A DNA stretch of 64,000 bases from Janthinobacterium sp. 67 (GTDB taxonomy: Bacteria; Pseudomonadota; Gammaproteobacteria; Burkholderiales; Burkholderiaceae_D): NCBI RefSeq assembly GCF_002797895.1, contig NZ_PGES01000001.1, forward strand, positions 186,001 through 250,000, given 5' to 3'. The notes beneath the pieces were generated by a model, which had not been told where the DNA came from, did no database searches, and was given only the letters and a program-made list of their open reading frames with translations. Position 1 is the first letter of the stretch, and the number at the start of each line of letters is the position of its first letter. A program made the position numbers and the translations under genes. Positions 44,268 through 55,054 of the stretch are shown in pieces.

Positions 44268-45164
44268 ATGTTAAAACTCTCTTTGGGCCCCTTGCTGTAC
44301 TACTGGCCGCGCGCCACCGTCTTCGAGTTTTACCAGCGGATCGCGGCGACCGCCGTCGATATCGTCTACCTGGGCGAAACCGTCTGCTCGCGCCGGCATG
44401 AGCTGCGCCTGGCCGACTGGCTCGATATCGCCGACATGCTGGCCGCCGCCGGCAAGGAAGTGGTGCTGTCGACGCAGGCGCTGATCGAGGCGGGCGCGGA
44501 ACTGGCGACCCTGCGCCGCATCACGGGCAATGGCCGCTACGGCGTCGAGGCCAATGACATGGGCGCCGTGCACTGCATGGAAAAGGGCGCGTCCTTCGTT
44601 GCCGGTCCCCATCTGAACCTGTTCAATGGCCCCAGCCTGCAACTGCTGGCACGCCTGGGTGCGCGGCGCTGGGTGATGCCGCTGGAAATGGGGCAGACGG
44701 CGCTGGCCGAGATGCAGCGCCAGAAACCGGAAGGGCTGGAGACGGAAGTCTTCGCCTATGGCCGCATGCCGCTGGCGTTTTCCGCGCGCTGCTTCACGGC
44801 GCGCAACCGCAACCTGCCGAAGGATGATTGCGGCTACAGCTGCCTGGAAGAGCCGGACGGCCTGCTGCTGCGCACGCGCGACGAAGTGCCGTTCCTCGTG
44901 CTCAACGGCACGCAGACGCAGTCGGCCCTCGTCTACAACCTGGTGCGCGAACTCGACGCCATGCGCGACATGGGCGTGTCGGTGGCGCGCATCAGCCCGC
45001 AATCCATGCATACGGAACAAGTCATCGCCATCTTCGACCGCGCCCGCCGCGGCCAGGTCAGCGGCATCGGCGCGCAGGCGCAGCTGGCGGCCTGCCAGCC
45101 GGCCGGCGCCTGCGACGGCTACTGGCACGGCCAGCCCGGCATGGAACAGCACGCCGCCCATTGA
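44268..45164 (+). CDS. ubiV: Ubiquinone biosynthesis protein UbiV
   Basis: This 298-aa U32-family partner of UbiU begins [15 protein letters not shown] and has the cluster cysteines expected for UbiV: one in [13 protein letters not shown] (about residue 39) and three in [20 protein letters not shown]. With UbiU it performs O2-independent hydroxylation steps of ubiquinone synthesis. It is followed by ubiT after 19 nt. Confidence 0.93.
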   Translation: MLKLSLGPLLYYWPRATVFEFYQRIAATAVDIVYLGETVCSRRHELRLADWLDIADMLAAAGKEVVLSTQALIEAGAELATLRRITGNGRYGVEANDMGAVHCMEKGASFVAGPHLNLFNGPSLQLLARLGARRWVMPLEMGQTALAEMQRQKPEGLETEVFAYGRMPLAFSARCFTARNRNLPKDDCGYSCLEEPDGLLLRTRDEVPFLVLNGTQTQSALVYNLVRELDAMRDMGVSVARISPQSMHTEQVIAIFDRARRGQVSGIGAQAQLAACQPAGACDGYWHGQPGMEQHAAH

Positions 45165-45183
45165 ACGCATCGAAAGGAAATAC

Positions 45184-45711
45184 ATGCAAGATCAACTGGA
45201 AAGATTGCCCGTCCCGGCCAAGCCCCCCATGAGCAAGCCGGCCATGTCGTACCGGCTGCCCGAACCGCTGGCCGAACTGCTGTCCAAGCTGCCGCCGTAT
45301 CCCGCCTCCTGGCTGTTCGTGCAGGGCTTGAACCGCCTGCTGGCGCCGCAATTGCCCGACGACGTGCGCTGCAGCCTGGAAGGGCGCAGCCTGCGCTTGC
45401 GTCTGCTGGACGCGGGCATCGCCTTCGATTTCGAGTGGCAGGGCACGGTGTTCGTGGCCGAGCGCTATGTGGACGTGCCGGACCTGTGCATCGCCGCCAG
45501 CGTGCATGACTTGATGCTGCTGGCGCGGCGCCAGGAAGATCCGGACACGCTATTCTTCAGCCGCCGTTTGAGCCTGGAAGGCGATACGGAACTGGGCTTG
45601 CTGTTCAAGAATACGCTCGACGCCATCGAGCTGCCGCCGTTCGACCTGCAGGCGCTGGGACCGCGCCGCGTGCTGGCGCATCTGCGCGACCGGGGCGCGC
45701 GGGGAGGGTAG
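45184..45711 (+). CDS. ubiT: Ubiquinone biosynthesis accessory factor UbiT (SCP2 domain)
   Basis: This 175-aa protein with an SCP2-type lipid-binding domain (RCSLEGRSLRLRLLDAGI, CIAASVHDLMLLARRQEDPD, LSLEGDTELGLLFKNTLDAIE) matches UbiT, the lipid-binding partner needed for anaerobic ubiquinone synthesis. It is the last gene of ubiU-ubiV-ubiT. AAAGGAAA precedes the ATG. Confidence 0.92.
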   Translation: MQDQLERLPVPAKPPMSKPAMSYRLPEPLAELLSKLPPYPASWLFVQGLNRLLAPQLPDDVRCSLEGRSLRLRLLDAGIAFDFEWQGTVFVAERYVDVPDLCIAASVHDLMLLARRQEDPDTLFFSRRLSLEGDTELGLLFKNTLDAIELPPFDLQALGPRRVLAHLRDRGARGG

Positions 45712-45739
45712 GCGCAAAGCTGGCGGCGTTCAGTGGCGT

Positions 45740-46003
45740 TCAAAGGCGGCAGTGGCCGCAGGCGCCGCTGCACGAGGCCAGCTGTACTTCATCCGTCGCT
45801 TCGCCCATGAAGCCGGCGTCGTTGACGGCGGCCAGCAGGCGTTCCTGCGTGGCCAGCTTTTCGTCGAATTGCACGGTGGCGCCGTGGCGCGCCAGCGAGA
45901 CGCAGACGGTGGCCACGCCCGTGACGGCTTCGAGCGCGCCCGTCAGCCTGTCGGCGCAGCCTTCGTGATCCATTCCGATGATATTCAAGCGTGCTGTCTG
46001 CAT
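45740..46003 (-). CDS. Heavy-metal-associated (HMA) domain protein
   Basis: This 87-aa protein has the ferredoxin-like HMA fold. The metal loop is GMDHEGC, where the first Cys of the usual GMTCxxC is replaced by His, and a C-terminal Cys-rich tail (CSGACGHC) supplies further ligands. It may carry copper or another soft metal. Start at 46003 (MQTARLNIIG) fits the family; a longer in-frame start is not supported. A good FNR-type site lies about 100 nt upstream. Convergent with ubiT. Confidence 0.82.
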   Translation of the reverse strand: MQTARLNIIGMDHEGCADRLTGALEAVTGVATVCVSLARHGATVQFDEKLATQERLLAAVNDAGFMGEATDEVQLASCSGACGHCRL

Positions 46004-46101
46004 GGGTTCCTCTTGTTTTTCAGATAAAAAAACAGCGTAGGCGAGGGGCGCGCATGCCGTCCAGAGCAGCACGCAAGATTTATTTTCTATTTGCGGTTTT
46101 A

Positions 46102-46115
46102 TTGATCTGGATTAA
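46102..46115. promoter_or_regulatory. FNR/Anr-type site upstream of the HMA protein gene
   Basis: TTGAT-CTGG-ATTAA matches 9 of 10 defined positions of the FNR consensus TTGAT-N4-ATCAA. It lies about 100 nt upstream of the minus-strand HMA gene (start 46003) and about 135 nt upstream of the plus-strand gene at 46251. Confidence 0.5.
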
Positions 46116-46250
46116 TTCCGACCCCTGCTGGCCAGCCTGATAGTGCTGTTGTTTTGTACACAGTTACCGTATTCCAGTCGACAAGCGCGCTCTGCTGCGC
46201 GATACTGTCATTCTGATAAGAACGCTGGAAAGCGCTGGAAAGGAGGGCCC

Positions 46251-47120
46251 ATGCAGCGCCGCCCCCTGCTCAAGCTTGCCGCCCTGTGGCCGTTCGGCGT
46301 GGCGGCCGCCGGCACCTCGTCGCCGCTGCCGCTCGTGTATCCGCGCCACCAGGCGTTCGATGATCCGCAGCAAGGTTACGTGACGGCCTTGCTGCGACAG
46401 GCGCTGGCCCGTTCGGGCCAGGCCTATGTCTTGCGCCGCTCCGAATTGCGCATGGTGCAGACGCGCGCCATGCAGGAAATCGCCATGGGGTCGGGCAGCG
46501 TCGATGTCGTCTGGACGATGACGAGCCGCGCGCGCGAAACGCAGTTGCTGCCGGTACGCATCCCCATCGACCGCGGCCTGATCGGCTGGCGAGTGGCCCT
46601 GATCCACGCGCGCCAGCCGCAGTTGCTGCGCGATGTGCGCAGCATCGCCGCGCTGGCGCGGCTGTCGGCCGGCCAGATGCGCGACTGGCCCGACTCCGTC
46701 ATCCTGCAGGCGAACGGCTTGCGCCTCGATACCTCGAGCACTTATGAAGGCCTGTTCCAGCAACTGGCGGCGGGGCGCATCGACTACTTTCCCCGTTCCG
46801 TGATCGAGGCACAAAGCGAGCTGGCCAGCCACGCGCAATTGCCGCTGGCGCTGGACACCCACCTGGTCATCCGCTACCCGGCCGCACTGTACTTTTTTGT
46901 CGGCAAGCACCGGCCGGAACTGGCGCGTCACATTGAAACGGGACTGGAATCCATGCTGGCCGACGGCAGCTTCGCGCGGCTGTTCCAGCGCCATTTCGGC
47001 CGCCTCGCCGATGGCTTGCAACTGTCCCGGCGCCATGTGCTGGAACTGGCCAATCCGGACTTGCCGGAAGAGACGCCGTTGGCGCGCAAGGCACTTTGGT
47101 ATCGTCCAAAAAATTACTAA
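46251..47120 (+). CDS. Periplasmic binding protein-like protein
   Basis: This 289-aa protein has an N-terminal export signal (MQRRPLLKLAALWPFGVAAA) and the fold pattern of family 3 solute-binding proteins (QGYVTALLRQALARSG, VDVVWTMTSRARETQLLPVRIPIDRGLIGWRVALIH, LQQLAAGRIDYFPRS-like segment, SMLADGSFARLFQRHFG). AGGAGG sits before the ATG. No transporter genes are adjacent, so it may be an orphan sensor protein rather than an ABC uptake subunit. The ligand is unknown. Confidence 0.75.
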   Translation: MQRRPLLKLAALWPFGVAAAGTSSPLPLVYPRHQAFDDPQQGYVTALLRQALARSGQAYVLRRSELRMVQTRAMQEIAMGSGSVDVVWTMTSRARETQLLPVRIPIDRGLIGWRVALIHARQPQLLRDVRSIAALARLSAGQMRDWPDSVILQANGLRLDTSSTYEGLFQQLAAGRIDYFPRSVIEAQSELASHAQLPLALDTHLVIRYPAALYFFVGKHRPELARHIETGLESMLADGSFARLFQRHFGRLADGLQLSRRHVLELANPDLPEETPLARKALWYRPKNY

Positions 47121-47191
47121 TAGTTTTATTGATCAGTGTCAAACAGCTGCTTCAATCGTGCGCACGATGTTTGACGAAACGCAAAGCGAGT

Positions 47192-47212
47192 TCAACAGAA
47201 CACCTGTTGACA
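47192..47212. promoter_or_regulatory. Promoter -35 with overlapping dyad, aspT operon
   Basis: The dyad TCAACAG-AACAC-CTGTTGA (47192-47210) overlaps a perfect -35 hexamer TTGACA (47207-47212). A -10 element is less clear (AACATA or CATAAT at 47231-47238). A repressor bound to the dyad would block the promoter. The regulator is unknown. Confidence 0.45.
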
Positions 47213-47391
47213 CTTATTAAATTTTCACCGAACATAATTCCACGTTGCAACACTTTGCAAACCTTTCCCAGCACAAGCGTTTACCGCAGGTGTCGTGCGG
47301 GATCCGTACGCCCGTTCAACAGCCAGCCGCCGCCAGCCGCCGAACGCGCTGTTCCCTTGTAACCATCCGTTATCTTTTCGAAGGTTTGCCC

Positions 47392-49074
47392 ATGCTCGAG
47401 TCGATCACGTCGGTATTGCACCAGGTGCCGGAACTGGCCCTGTTCCTGGCGCTGGCGTTGGGCTATGCGGTAGGGCAGATACGCTTCGGCCCCATCCAGC
47501 TGGGCGGCGTGTGCGGCACCCTGATCGCCGCGCTGCTGATCGGCCAGCTGGGCATCACCCTGGACGCCAGCGTCAAGAACGTCTTTTTCATGCTGTTCAT
47601 CTTTGCCCTCGGCTATGCGGGCGGTCCCCAGTTCTTTGCCAACCTCAATGCCAAGGGTTTGCGCCTGGGTTTGCTGTGCCTGATCGAAGTGGTGGTGGTG
47701 CTGGCGCTGGTGCTGCTGGCCACGCGTTTCCTGGGCCTGGACCAGGGCACGGCGGCCGGCATGATGGCGGGCGCGGCGACGGAATCGGCCGTCGTCGGTA
47801 CGGCCACGGACGCCATCTCGAAACTGGCGCTGCCGGCCGCCCGCATCGCCGAGCTGCAGGCCAACGTCGTCACCGCGTATTCCATCACGTACATTTTCGG
47901 CCTGATCGCCATCGTCATCGTCACCAGCCAGATTTTCCCGCTCCTGTTGCGCGTCAACCTGCGCGAGGAAGCCGATAAATTGTGGACGCAGATGGGTGGC
48001 GCGCAGACCGGTGGCGACGGTGCGCAGGCCGCGCCGGACATGGTGGGCCGCGCCTATCGCATCAGCCGTGGCGCGGGACGCCGTCTCGACGCCTTGCAGC
48101 ATATTTTCGCGGGCCGCGCCAGCATCACGCGCGTGCGCCGGCATGGCAAGGTATTGCCCTTGGAACCCGCGCTGCGCCTGCGCAACAACGACGAGGTGCT
48201 GGTGATCGGCCACCGTCCCGCGCTGGTGGCGGCCGAAGCCATCCTGGGCGAGGAATTTGCCGACACGACGGGCTTGAACATGGCGGTTTCCGCCGTCGAA
48301 GTGGTGCTGCAGCAAGCCGCACTGGTCGGCCAGCCGCTGCGCCAGCTGGCCTTGCCCTCCGGCGTGCACGTGGCGTCCGTCCTTCGTGGCGAGCACAGCA
48401 TGCCGCCGCTGCCCGATCTGGCATTGCAGCGCGACGACGTGCTGCGCCTGTACGGCACGACGCAAGGGCGCGAGCTGAACACGGCGCTGGCCGCCATCGG
48501 CAAGCGCGTGCCCACCGGGGACCGCAGCAATATCGTCTACGCCAGCATCGGCATCGTGCTCGGCGTGGTCATCGGCGGCTTCAGTGCCAAGCTGGGCGGC
48601 ATCCCGTTTTCGCTGGGCACGGGCGGCGGCGCCTTGCTGACGGGCCTCGTGTTCGGCTGGTACCAGGCGAGAAAGCCGGGCATGCCGGGCATCCACCCCA
48701 GCGCGCTCGACATGATGAAGGATATCGGCCTGGCCACCTTCATCGCCTGCGTGGGCCTGGCGTCGGGGCCGCAGGCGATCGACCTGATCCGCCAGTACGG
48801 CCTGTCGCTGCCGCTGATGGGCGTACTGATCGCCGTCATCCCCGCCTCGCTGTCGCTGCTGGTGGGCCACTTTTTCCTCAAGCTGGAAGCGCCCGTGCTG
48901 CTGGGTGCCATTGCCGGCCAGCAATGTAGCACGCCGGCCCTGTCCGCCGTGCAGAACGCGGCCGGCAATTCCACGCCCTTGCTGGGCTACACGATTACGT
49001 ATGCCATCTCGAACGTGGTGCTGCCCCTCCTGGGGCCGCTCATCGTCGCCCTGGCCGGCTCGGTCCACGCGTGA
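47392..49074 (+). CDS. aspT: Aspartate:alanine antiporter AspT, copy 1
   Basis: This 560-aa membrane protein of the AspT/YidE family has two membrane halves (about ten helices) separated by two RCK_C/TrkA-C-like cytoplasmic domains (about 200-360). Typical segments: FALGYAGGPQFFANL, AGAATESAVVGTATDAISKL, LGTGGGALLTGLVFGWY and GAIAGQQCSTPALSAVQ. It exchanges aspartate in for alanine out. The true start is ATG 47392; an upstream in-frame extension runs through the promoter. Followed by a second aspT and aspD. Confidence 0.92.
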   Translation: MLESITSVLHQVPELALFLALALGYAVGQIRFGPIQLGGVCGTLIAALLIGQLGITLDASVKNVFFMLFIFALGYAGGPQFFANLNAKGLRLGLLCLIEVVVVLALVLLATRFLGLDQGTAAGMMAGAATESAVVGTATDAISKLALPAARIAELQANVVTAYSITYIFGLIAIVIVTSQIFPLLLRVNLREEADKLWTQMGGAQTGGDGAQAAPDMVGRAYRISRGAGRRLDALQHIFAGRASITRVRRHGKVLPLEPALRLRNNDEVLVIGHRPALVAAEAILGEEFADTTGLNMAVSAVEVVLQQAALVGQPLRQLALPSGVHVASVLRGEHSMPPLPDLALQRDDVLRLYGTTQGRELNTALAAIGKRVPTGDRSNIVYASIGIVLGVVIGGFSAKLGGIPFSLGTGGGALLTGLVFGWYQARKPGMPGIHPSALDMMKDIGLATFIACVGLASGPQAIDLIRQYGLSLPLMGVLIAVIPASLSLLVGHFFLKLEAPVLLGAIAGQQCSTPALSAVQNAAGNSTPLLGYTITYAISNVVLPLLGPLIVALAGSVHA

Positions 49075-49116
49075 AGCACGCAGTAAAGAATTCCTTCAAC
49101 ATGAAAGGCGGTCCGC

Positions 49117-50805
49117 ATGGAATGGTTGCATGAGTTATTCAAGAAGTCGCCCGAAATTGCCTTGTTTCTCTCCCTGGCAGTGGGCTACTACATCGGCAAG
49201 ATCAAGTTCGGCTCGTTTCAGCTGGGCGGGGTGGCCGGTTCACTGCTGGTGGCGGTACTCGTCAGCCAGGTAGGCGTTGCCATCGATCCCGGCGTCAAGT
49301 CGGTGCTGTTCGCCCTGTTCATTTACGCCGTCGGCTATGAAAGCGGACCGCAGTTCTTCAATTCGCTGGGGCGCCAGTCCGTGCGTGAAATCATCCTGGC
49401 CGTCGTGCTGGCCGTGACGGCGCTGCTGACGGTGGTCATCCTGGCCAAGATGTTCGACCTGGACAAAGGCCTGGCGGCCGGCGTGGCGGCGGGCGGCTTG
49501 ACGCAGTCGGCCATCATCGGCACGGCCGGCGACGCGATCACCAAGCTGGGCCTGGCGGCCGACGAGGTGGCGCGCTTGCAGGGCAACGTGGCCGTCGGTT
49601 ATGCCGTCACCTATGTGTTCGGCTCCTTTGGCGCCATCATCGTCTGCGTCAACATCTTGCCCAAGCTCATGGGGCGCACCATCCGCGAAGATGCGATCAA
49701 GGCGGAAACGGCGCTGCAGGCGGGCGTGCAAGTGCTGGGACCGGGCCAGACGCCGGCCGCGCCCGACCTGATCGGCCGCATCTACGACGTGGGCCCCGGT
49801 GCCGGGCGCTCCGTGCAGGAGATCGAAAGTGCCCATCCGAACACGGCCATTACCATCGAGCGCGTGAAACGCAATGGCCAGATCATCGACGTCAGCCCGG
49901 ACCTGGTGCTGGCGGCCGACGACATCGTGCTGCTCGTGGGCCGGCGCGAAGCCATGCTCAGCGTCTCTTCCCAGCTGGGCAAGGAATTGCATGCCGTCGA
50001 AGGCATGGAACTGGTGATGCAGCGCCGCGACATGGTGCTGACGAACAAGGCTTACCACAACAAGACGGTGGGCGAAATCCGCAGCGCCACGGCGCCGGGC
50101 GTGCGTCATGGCATCTTTGTCGTGCAGCTGAGCCGCATGGGGAAAATCTTGCCCATGCAATCGGAAACCGTCGTGCAGACGGGCGACGTGGTGACCATCT
50201 ATGGCGCCGAGCAGGACGTCAAGCGCGTGGCGGCCGAAGTGGGCTACATGATCGTGCCGAGCGCCAAGACGGACTTCGTCTACATGGGCGCCGGCCTCGT
50301 CGTCGGCCTGCTCGTGGGCTTGCTGGTGGCGCGTATCGGCTCGATTCCGCTGACCTTGGGCAGTGGCGGCGGCGTGCTGCTGTCGGGCCTGGTATTCGGC
50401 TGGTTCCGCGCCAAGCGCCAGACGTTCGGCTACATGCCCAGCGGCGCCGTGCAAATCTTGAAAGACTTGGGCCTGGCCGGCTTCGTGGCCGTCGTCGGCC
50501 TCACGTCCGGCCTGCAAGCCGTGCAAACCGTGCGCGAACATGGCCTGACCCTGTTCGGCGTCGGCGTGGTGGTCACCATCCTGCCGATGATTTTGACCAT
50601 GCTGATCGGCCGCTACATCTTGCGTTATGACAACGTGGCCGTGTTCGCGGGCGCCTTGTCCGGCTCGCGCAGCGCCAATCCCGCGTTCGGTGAAGTGCTG
50701 AACGCGGCGCAAAACTCGATTCCCACCGTACCGTTTGCCATCACGTATGCCTTGGCCAACGTTTTCCTGACTTTGCTGGGGCCGCTGATCGTGGCCTTCG
50801 TCTGA
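49117..50805 (+). CDS. aspT: Aspartate:alanine antiporter AspT, copy 2
   Basis: This 562-aa paralogue of the preceding gene with the same layout: FALFIYAVGYESGPQFFNSL, AAGGLTQSAIIGTAGDAITKL, two TrkA-C-like domains (PDLIGRIYDVGPGAG, VLLVGRREAML) and LGSGGGVLLSGLVFGWFRAK. Two tandem transporters suggest either a heteromeric carrier or different substrates. AAGGCGG lies before the ATG. Confidence 0.92.
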   Translation: MEWLHELFKKSPEIALFLSLAVGYYIGKIKFGSFQLGGVAGSLLVAVLVSQVGVAIDPGVKSVLFALFIYAVGYESGPQFFNSLGRQSVREIILAVVLAVTALLTVVILAKMFDLDKGLAAGVAAGGLTQSAIIGTAGDAITKLGLAADEVARLQGNVAVGYAVTYVFGSFGAIIVCVNILPKLMGRTIREDAIKAETALQAGVQVLGPGQTPAAPDLIGRIYDVGPGAGRSVQEIESAHPNTAITIERVKRNGQIIDVSPDLVLAADDIVLLVGRREAMLSVSSQLGKELHAVEGMELVMQRRDMVLTNKAYHNKTVGEIRSATAPGVRHGIFVVQLSRMGKILPMQSETVVQTGDVVTIYGAEQDVKRVAAEVGYMIVPSAKTDFVYMGAGLVVGLLVGLLVARIGSIPLTLGSGGGVLLSGLVFGWFRAKRQTFGYMPSGAVQILKDLGLAGFVAVVGLTSGLQAVQTVREHGLTLFGVGVVVTILPMILTMLIGRYILRYDNVAVFAGALSGSRSANPAFGEVLNAAQNSIPTVPFAITYALANVFLTLLGPLIVAFV

Positions 50806-50861
50806 GTCTGCAAGTATTTGCAGGAACCCTTGCAAGAACCGTGCACATTGTCTGTCTATAA

Positions 50862-52484
<1,623 letters not shown>

Positions 52485-52508
52485 TTAGTTTGGTAAAGGC
52501 TTGACCGT

Positions 52509-52538
52509 AACGGGCGTCCCGCAAGAGGCGCCCGTTTT
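52509..52538 (+). terminator. Rho-independent terminator after aspD
   Basis: Stem ACGGGCG/CGCCCGT with a GC-rich loop followed by TTTT. It ends the aspT-aspT-aspD operon. Confidence 0.75.
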
Positions 52539-52661
52539 CACGTGCCGGCCGCAGTGACCAACAGTGCAGGCTGGAATGGACATCCGTGGATATAATTGCT
52601 ATTGTGAAAGTATAAACATGGCAACCCCGTGCTTTCCCCTCATTCATTGACTGGACGCTAC

Positions 52662-54071
52662 ATGGGCAGATTGCAAGGACACCTATCATTATTGCTGGCC
52701 AGCGCGCTGGGCGCGGCCATGCCCGCGCTGGCGGAACCGCTGACCTTTAACGAAGCGCTGCAGCAGGCGGCCAAGGCTTCGGGCGCCGTGCAGGGCGCCG
52801 CGCTCGACGTGCGCGCAAAAACATTGAAGGCGGAAGCCTTGTCGAATATCGACGGCCCGTCCGTGGACTTGACGGCGTTTCGCGGCCGTTTGTCGACGGA
52901 TTTGAATATCGATACGAGCGGCTTGTCCGGCGTGGTGGGCGGCATCGAATCCGTGCTGCCGCCTATCCCCGGCTTGCCCACGCCCCACATCCCCAATTCC
53001 CTGAACCGCGAAGTGGTGACGGATTTGACGTCGTTCGGCTTGCTGGGCATGTGGCCCATTTACACGGGCGGGCGCCTGGACGCCGTCAAGGGCCTCGCAT
53101 CGAGCCTGACCCTGGCCGCGCAGGCCGAGCGCACGGAAGCGGAAGAGCAGCTGGCCACCCTCGTGGCGCAGCGCTACTTCCAGTTGCTGCTGGCGAAACG
53201 GGTGGTGGCCGTGCGGGCCGAGGTGACGGCCGGCGTGACGCAGCACCAGCGCGACGCGGCCAGGCTGGAAAAGGGCGGCCTGATTTCGCGCGCGGAACGC
53301 CTGCGCGCCGACGTGGCCCTGGACAGCGCCCGCAGCGACGAGGCGCAGGCGCGCAGCGACGAGGAAATCGCCCAGGTGGCGCTCGACCGCCTGCTTGCCG
53401 TCAATACGCAGGTGCTGCCCAGCACGCCGCTGTTCGTCAACAGCTTGCCGGTCGGCACCTTGCAATCGTTCATCAGCACGGGCATGCGCGAAAATGCGAA
53501 CTGGAAAAAGATCGACAGCAAGCGCGTGCAGGCCGAGCAAGCCCTGAAGCTGCATGGCAAGGAATACGCGCCCACCGTGTTTGCCATCGGTAACTACAAC
53601 TTAAATCGCGGCAATGAAAAACTCGTGCGCTCGAACTGGGCCGTCGGCCTGGTCGTGGCCGTGCCGCTCGTGCACCGCATCAATACGGGCAAGATGATCG
53701 CCGCCGCCAAGCTGGACCAGGAACGGGTGGAAGTGGTGGCGCGCCAGGCCGAGCGCGACATTCCCACCCTGATCGAAAAGAACTGGCGCGCGCTGGAAAA
53801 CGCCCGCATCCAGTATCTGTCAACGGCCTCGTCGGTGGAGCTGGCGCGCGAGAATATCCGCTTGCAAACAGTGGCCTTCCAGCAAGGGCAAGTGACGTCG
53901 CTGGAAGTGGTCGATGCGCGCCTGAACCTGGCCAAGGTCGAGACCCAGCGCGCGCAGACGGCCTATAACTATGTGATGGGCCTGGCGCAATTGCTGGAAG
54001 CGACGGGCGAGACGCAACGCCTGGGCAGCCTGGCCGCCGCGGCCGATATCCAATTACCTGTGGACAAATAA
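52662..54071 (+). CDS. TolC-family outer membrane efflux protein
   Basis: This 469-aa outer-membrane channel has a signal peptide (LLLASALGAAMPALA) and two repeats of the helical OEP domain (about 40-240 and 265-455; e.g. QVTSLEVVDARLNLAKVETQRAQTAYNY-type C-terminal motif). The ATG at 52662 gives a normal signal peptide and is preferred over the GTG at 52629. It forms an operon with an HlyD-type adaptor and two permeases. Confidence 0.9.
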   Translation: MGRLQGHLSLLLASALGAAMPALAEPLTFNEALQQAAKASGAVQGAALDVRAKTLKAEALSNIDGPSVDLTAFRGRLSTDLNIDTSGLSGVVGGIESVLPPIPGLPTPHIPNSLNREVVTDLTSFGLLGMWPIYTGGRLDAVKGLASSLTLAAQAERTEAEEQLATLVAQRYFQLLLAKRVVAVRAEVTAGVTQHQRDAARLEKGGLISRAERLRADVALDSARSDEAQARSDEEIAQVALDRLLAVNTQVLPSTPLFVNSLPVGTLQSFISTGMRENANWKKIDSKRVQAEQALKLHGKEYAPTVFAIGNYNLNRGNEKLVRSNWAVGLVVAVPLVHRINTGKMIAAAKLDQERVEVVARQAERDIPTLIEKNWRALENARIQYLSTASSVELARENIRLQTVAFQQGQVTSLEVVDARLNLAKVETQRAQTAYNYVMGLAQLLEATGETQRLGSLAAAADIQLPVDK

Positions 54072-54073
54072 TA

Positions 54074-55048
54074 ATGAGTACCTCCAAAAAACCATTGGCC
54101 ATAGTCGCCGCCGTCATCGTGCTTGCCTTCGTCGGCTGGGGCTTGTACCAGGCCTTCCAGCCGCAGCGCCTGCCTTTGCAGGGGCAGATGGATGCGCAGG
54201 AAGTCAATGTCTCGTCGAAAGTGCCGGGCCGGGTGGGCGAGCTGTACGTCAAGCTGGGCCAGACCGTGCCGAAAGGCCAGATATTGTTCCAGCTGACGAG
54301 CCCGGAAGTGGATGCGAAGATCGCCCAGGCCACGGCCGCCACCCAGGCGGCCGAGGCCGTGGCGCAAAAGGCGCAGGCCGGTGCGCGTCCGGAAGAAGTC
54401 GCGGCAGCGAAAGCCAACTGGGAGCGGGCCCAGACGGGGGCGACCATCGCCAAGACGACGTACACCCGCGTCAACAATATGTACGAGCAAGGCGTGATCG
54501 CCCAGCAGAAACGCGACGAGGCGCAAGCGCAATGGCGCGCCGCCGACCAGCTGGCGCAGGCTGCCCGCGCGCAATACGACATGGCGCAAAAGGGCGCCCG
54601 TCCCGAAGACAAGACGGCCGCCGCCGCCCAGGCGCGCCAGGTGGGCGCCGTGCTGACGGAAGCGCAGATCGCCCTGGCCGAAACGAAGATCGCCGCGCCT
54701 GTGGCGGGCCAGGTCAGCAAGATCCAGATACAGCCCGGTGAACTGGCGCCGCAAGGTTTCCCCGTGATTACCCTGGTGAACCTCGACGACGCCTGGGCCG
54801 TGCTGCAAGTGCGCGAAGATGAAATGGCCGCGTTTGCCATGGGCAGCACGCATACGGCCAATGTGCCGGCGCTGAAACAGCAGCTGAGCTTCAAGGTCAG
54901 CTCCGTGGCCGTGCTGCCGGACTTTGCCACGTGGCGCGCGGCACGTCCGGGCGGCACGGACTTGCGCACGTTTGAAATCCGCCTGCGTCCCGCCATCAAG
55001 GTCGAGGGCCTGCGCCCGGGCATGTCGGTCGTGTTTCCAGCGCTCTGA
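54074..55048 (+). CDS. HlyD-family membrane fusion protein
   Basis: This 324-aa periplasmic adaptor has one N-terminal membrane helix (LAIVAAVIVLAFVGWGLY), a barrel-sandwich/lipoyl part (DAQEVNVSSKVPGRVGELYVKLGQ), a long alpha-hairpin, the second lipoyl half (AETKIAAPVAGQVSKIQIQPGE) and a beta-barrel. It links inner-membrane permeases to the TolC channel. It starts 2 nt after the TolC gene. Confidence 0.92.
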   Translation: MSTSKKPLAIVAAVIVLAFVGWGLYQAFQPQRLPLQGQMDAQEVNVSSKVPGRVGELYVKLGQTVPKGQILFQLTSPEVDAKIAQATAATQAAEAVAQKAQAGARPEEVAAAKANWERAQTGATIAKTTYTRVNNMYEQGVIAQQKRDEAQAQWRAADQLAQAARAQYDMAQKGARPEDKTAAAAQARQVGAVLTEAQIALAETKIAAPVAGQVSKIQIQPGELAPQGFPVITLVNLDDAWAVLQVREDEMAAFAMGSTHTANVPALKQQLSFKVSSVAVLPDFATWRAARPGGTDLRTFEIRLRPAIKVEGLRPGMSVVFPAL

Positions 55049-55054
55049 TACTCG

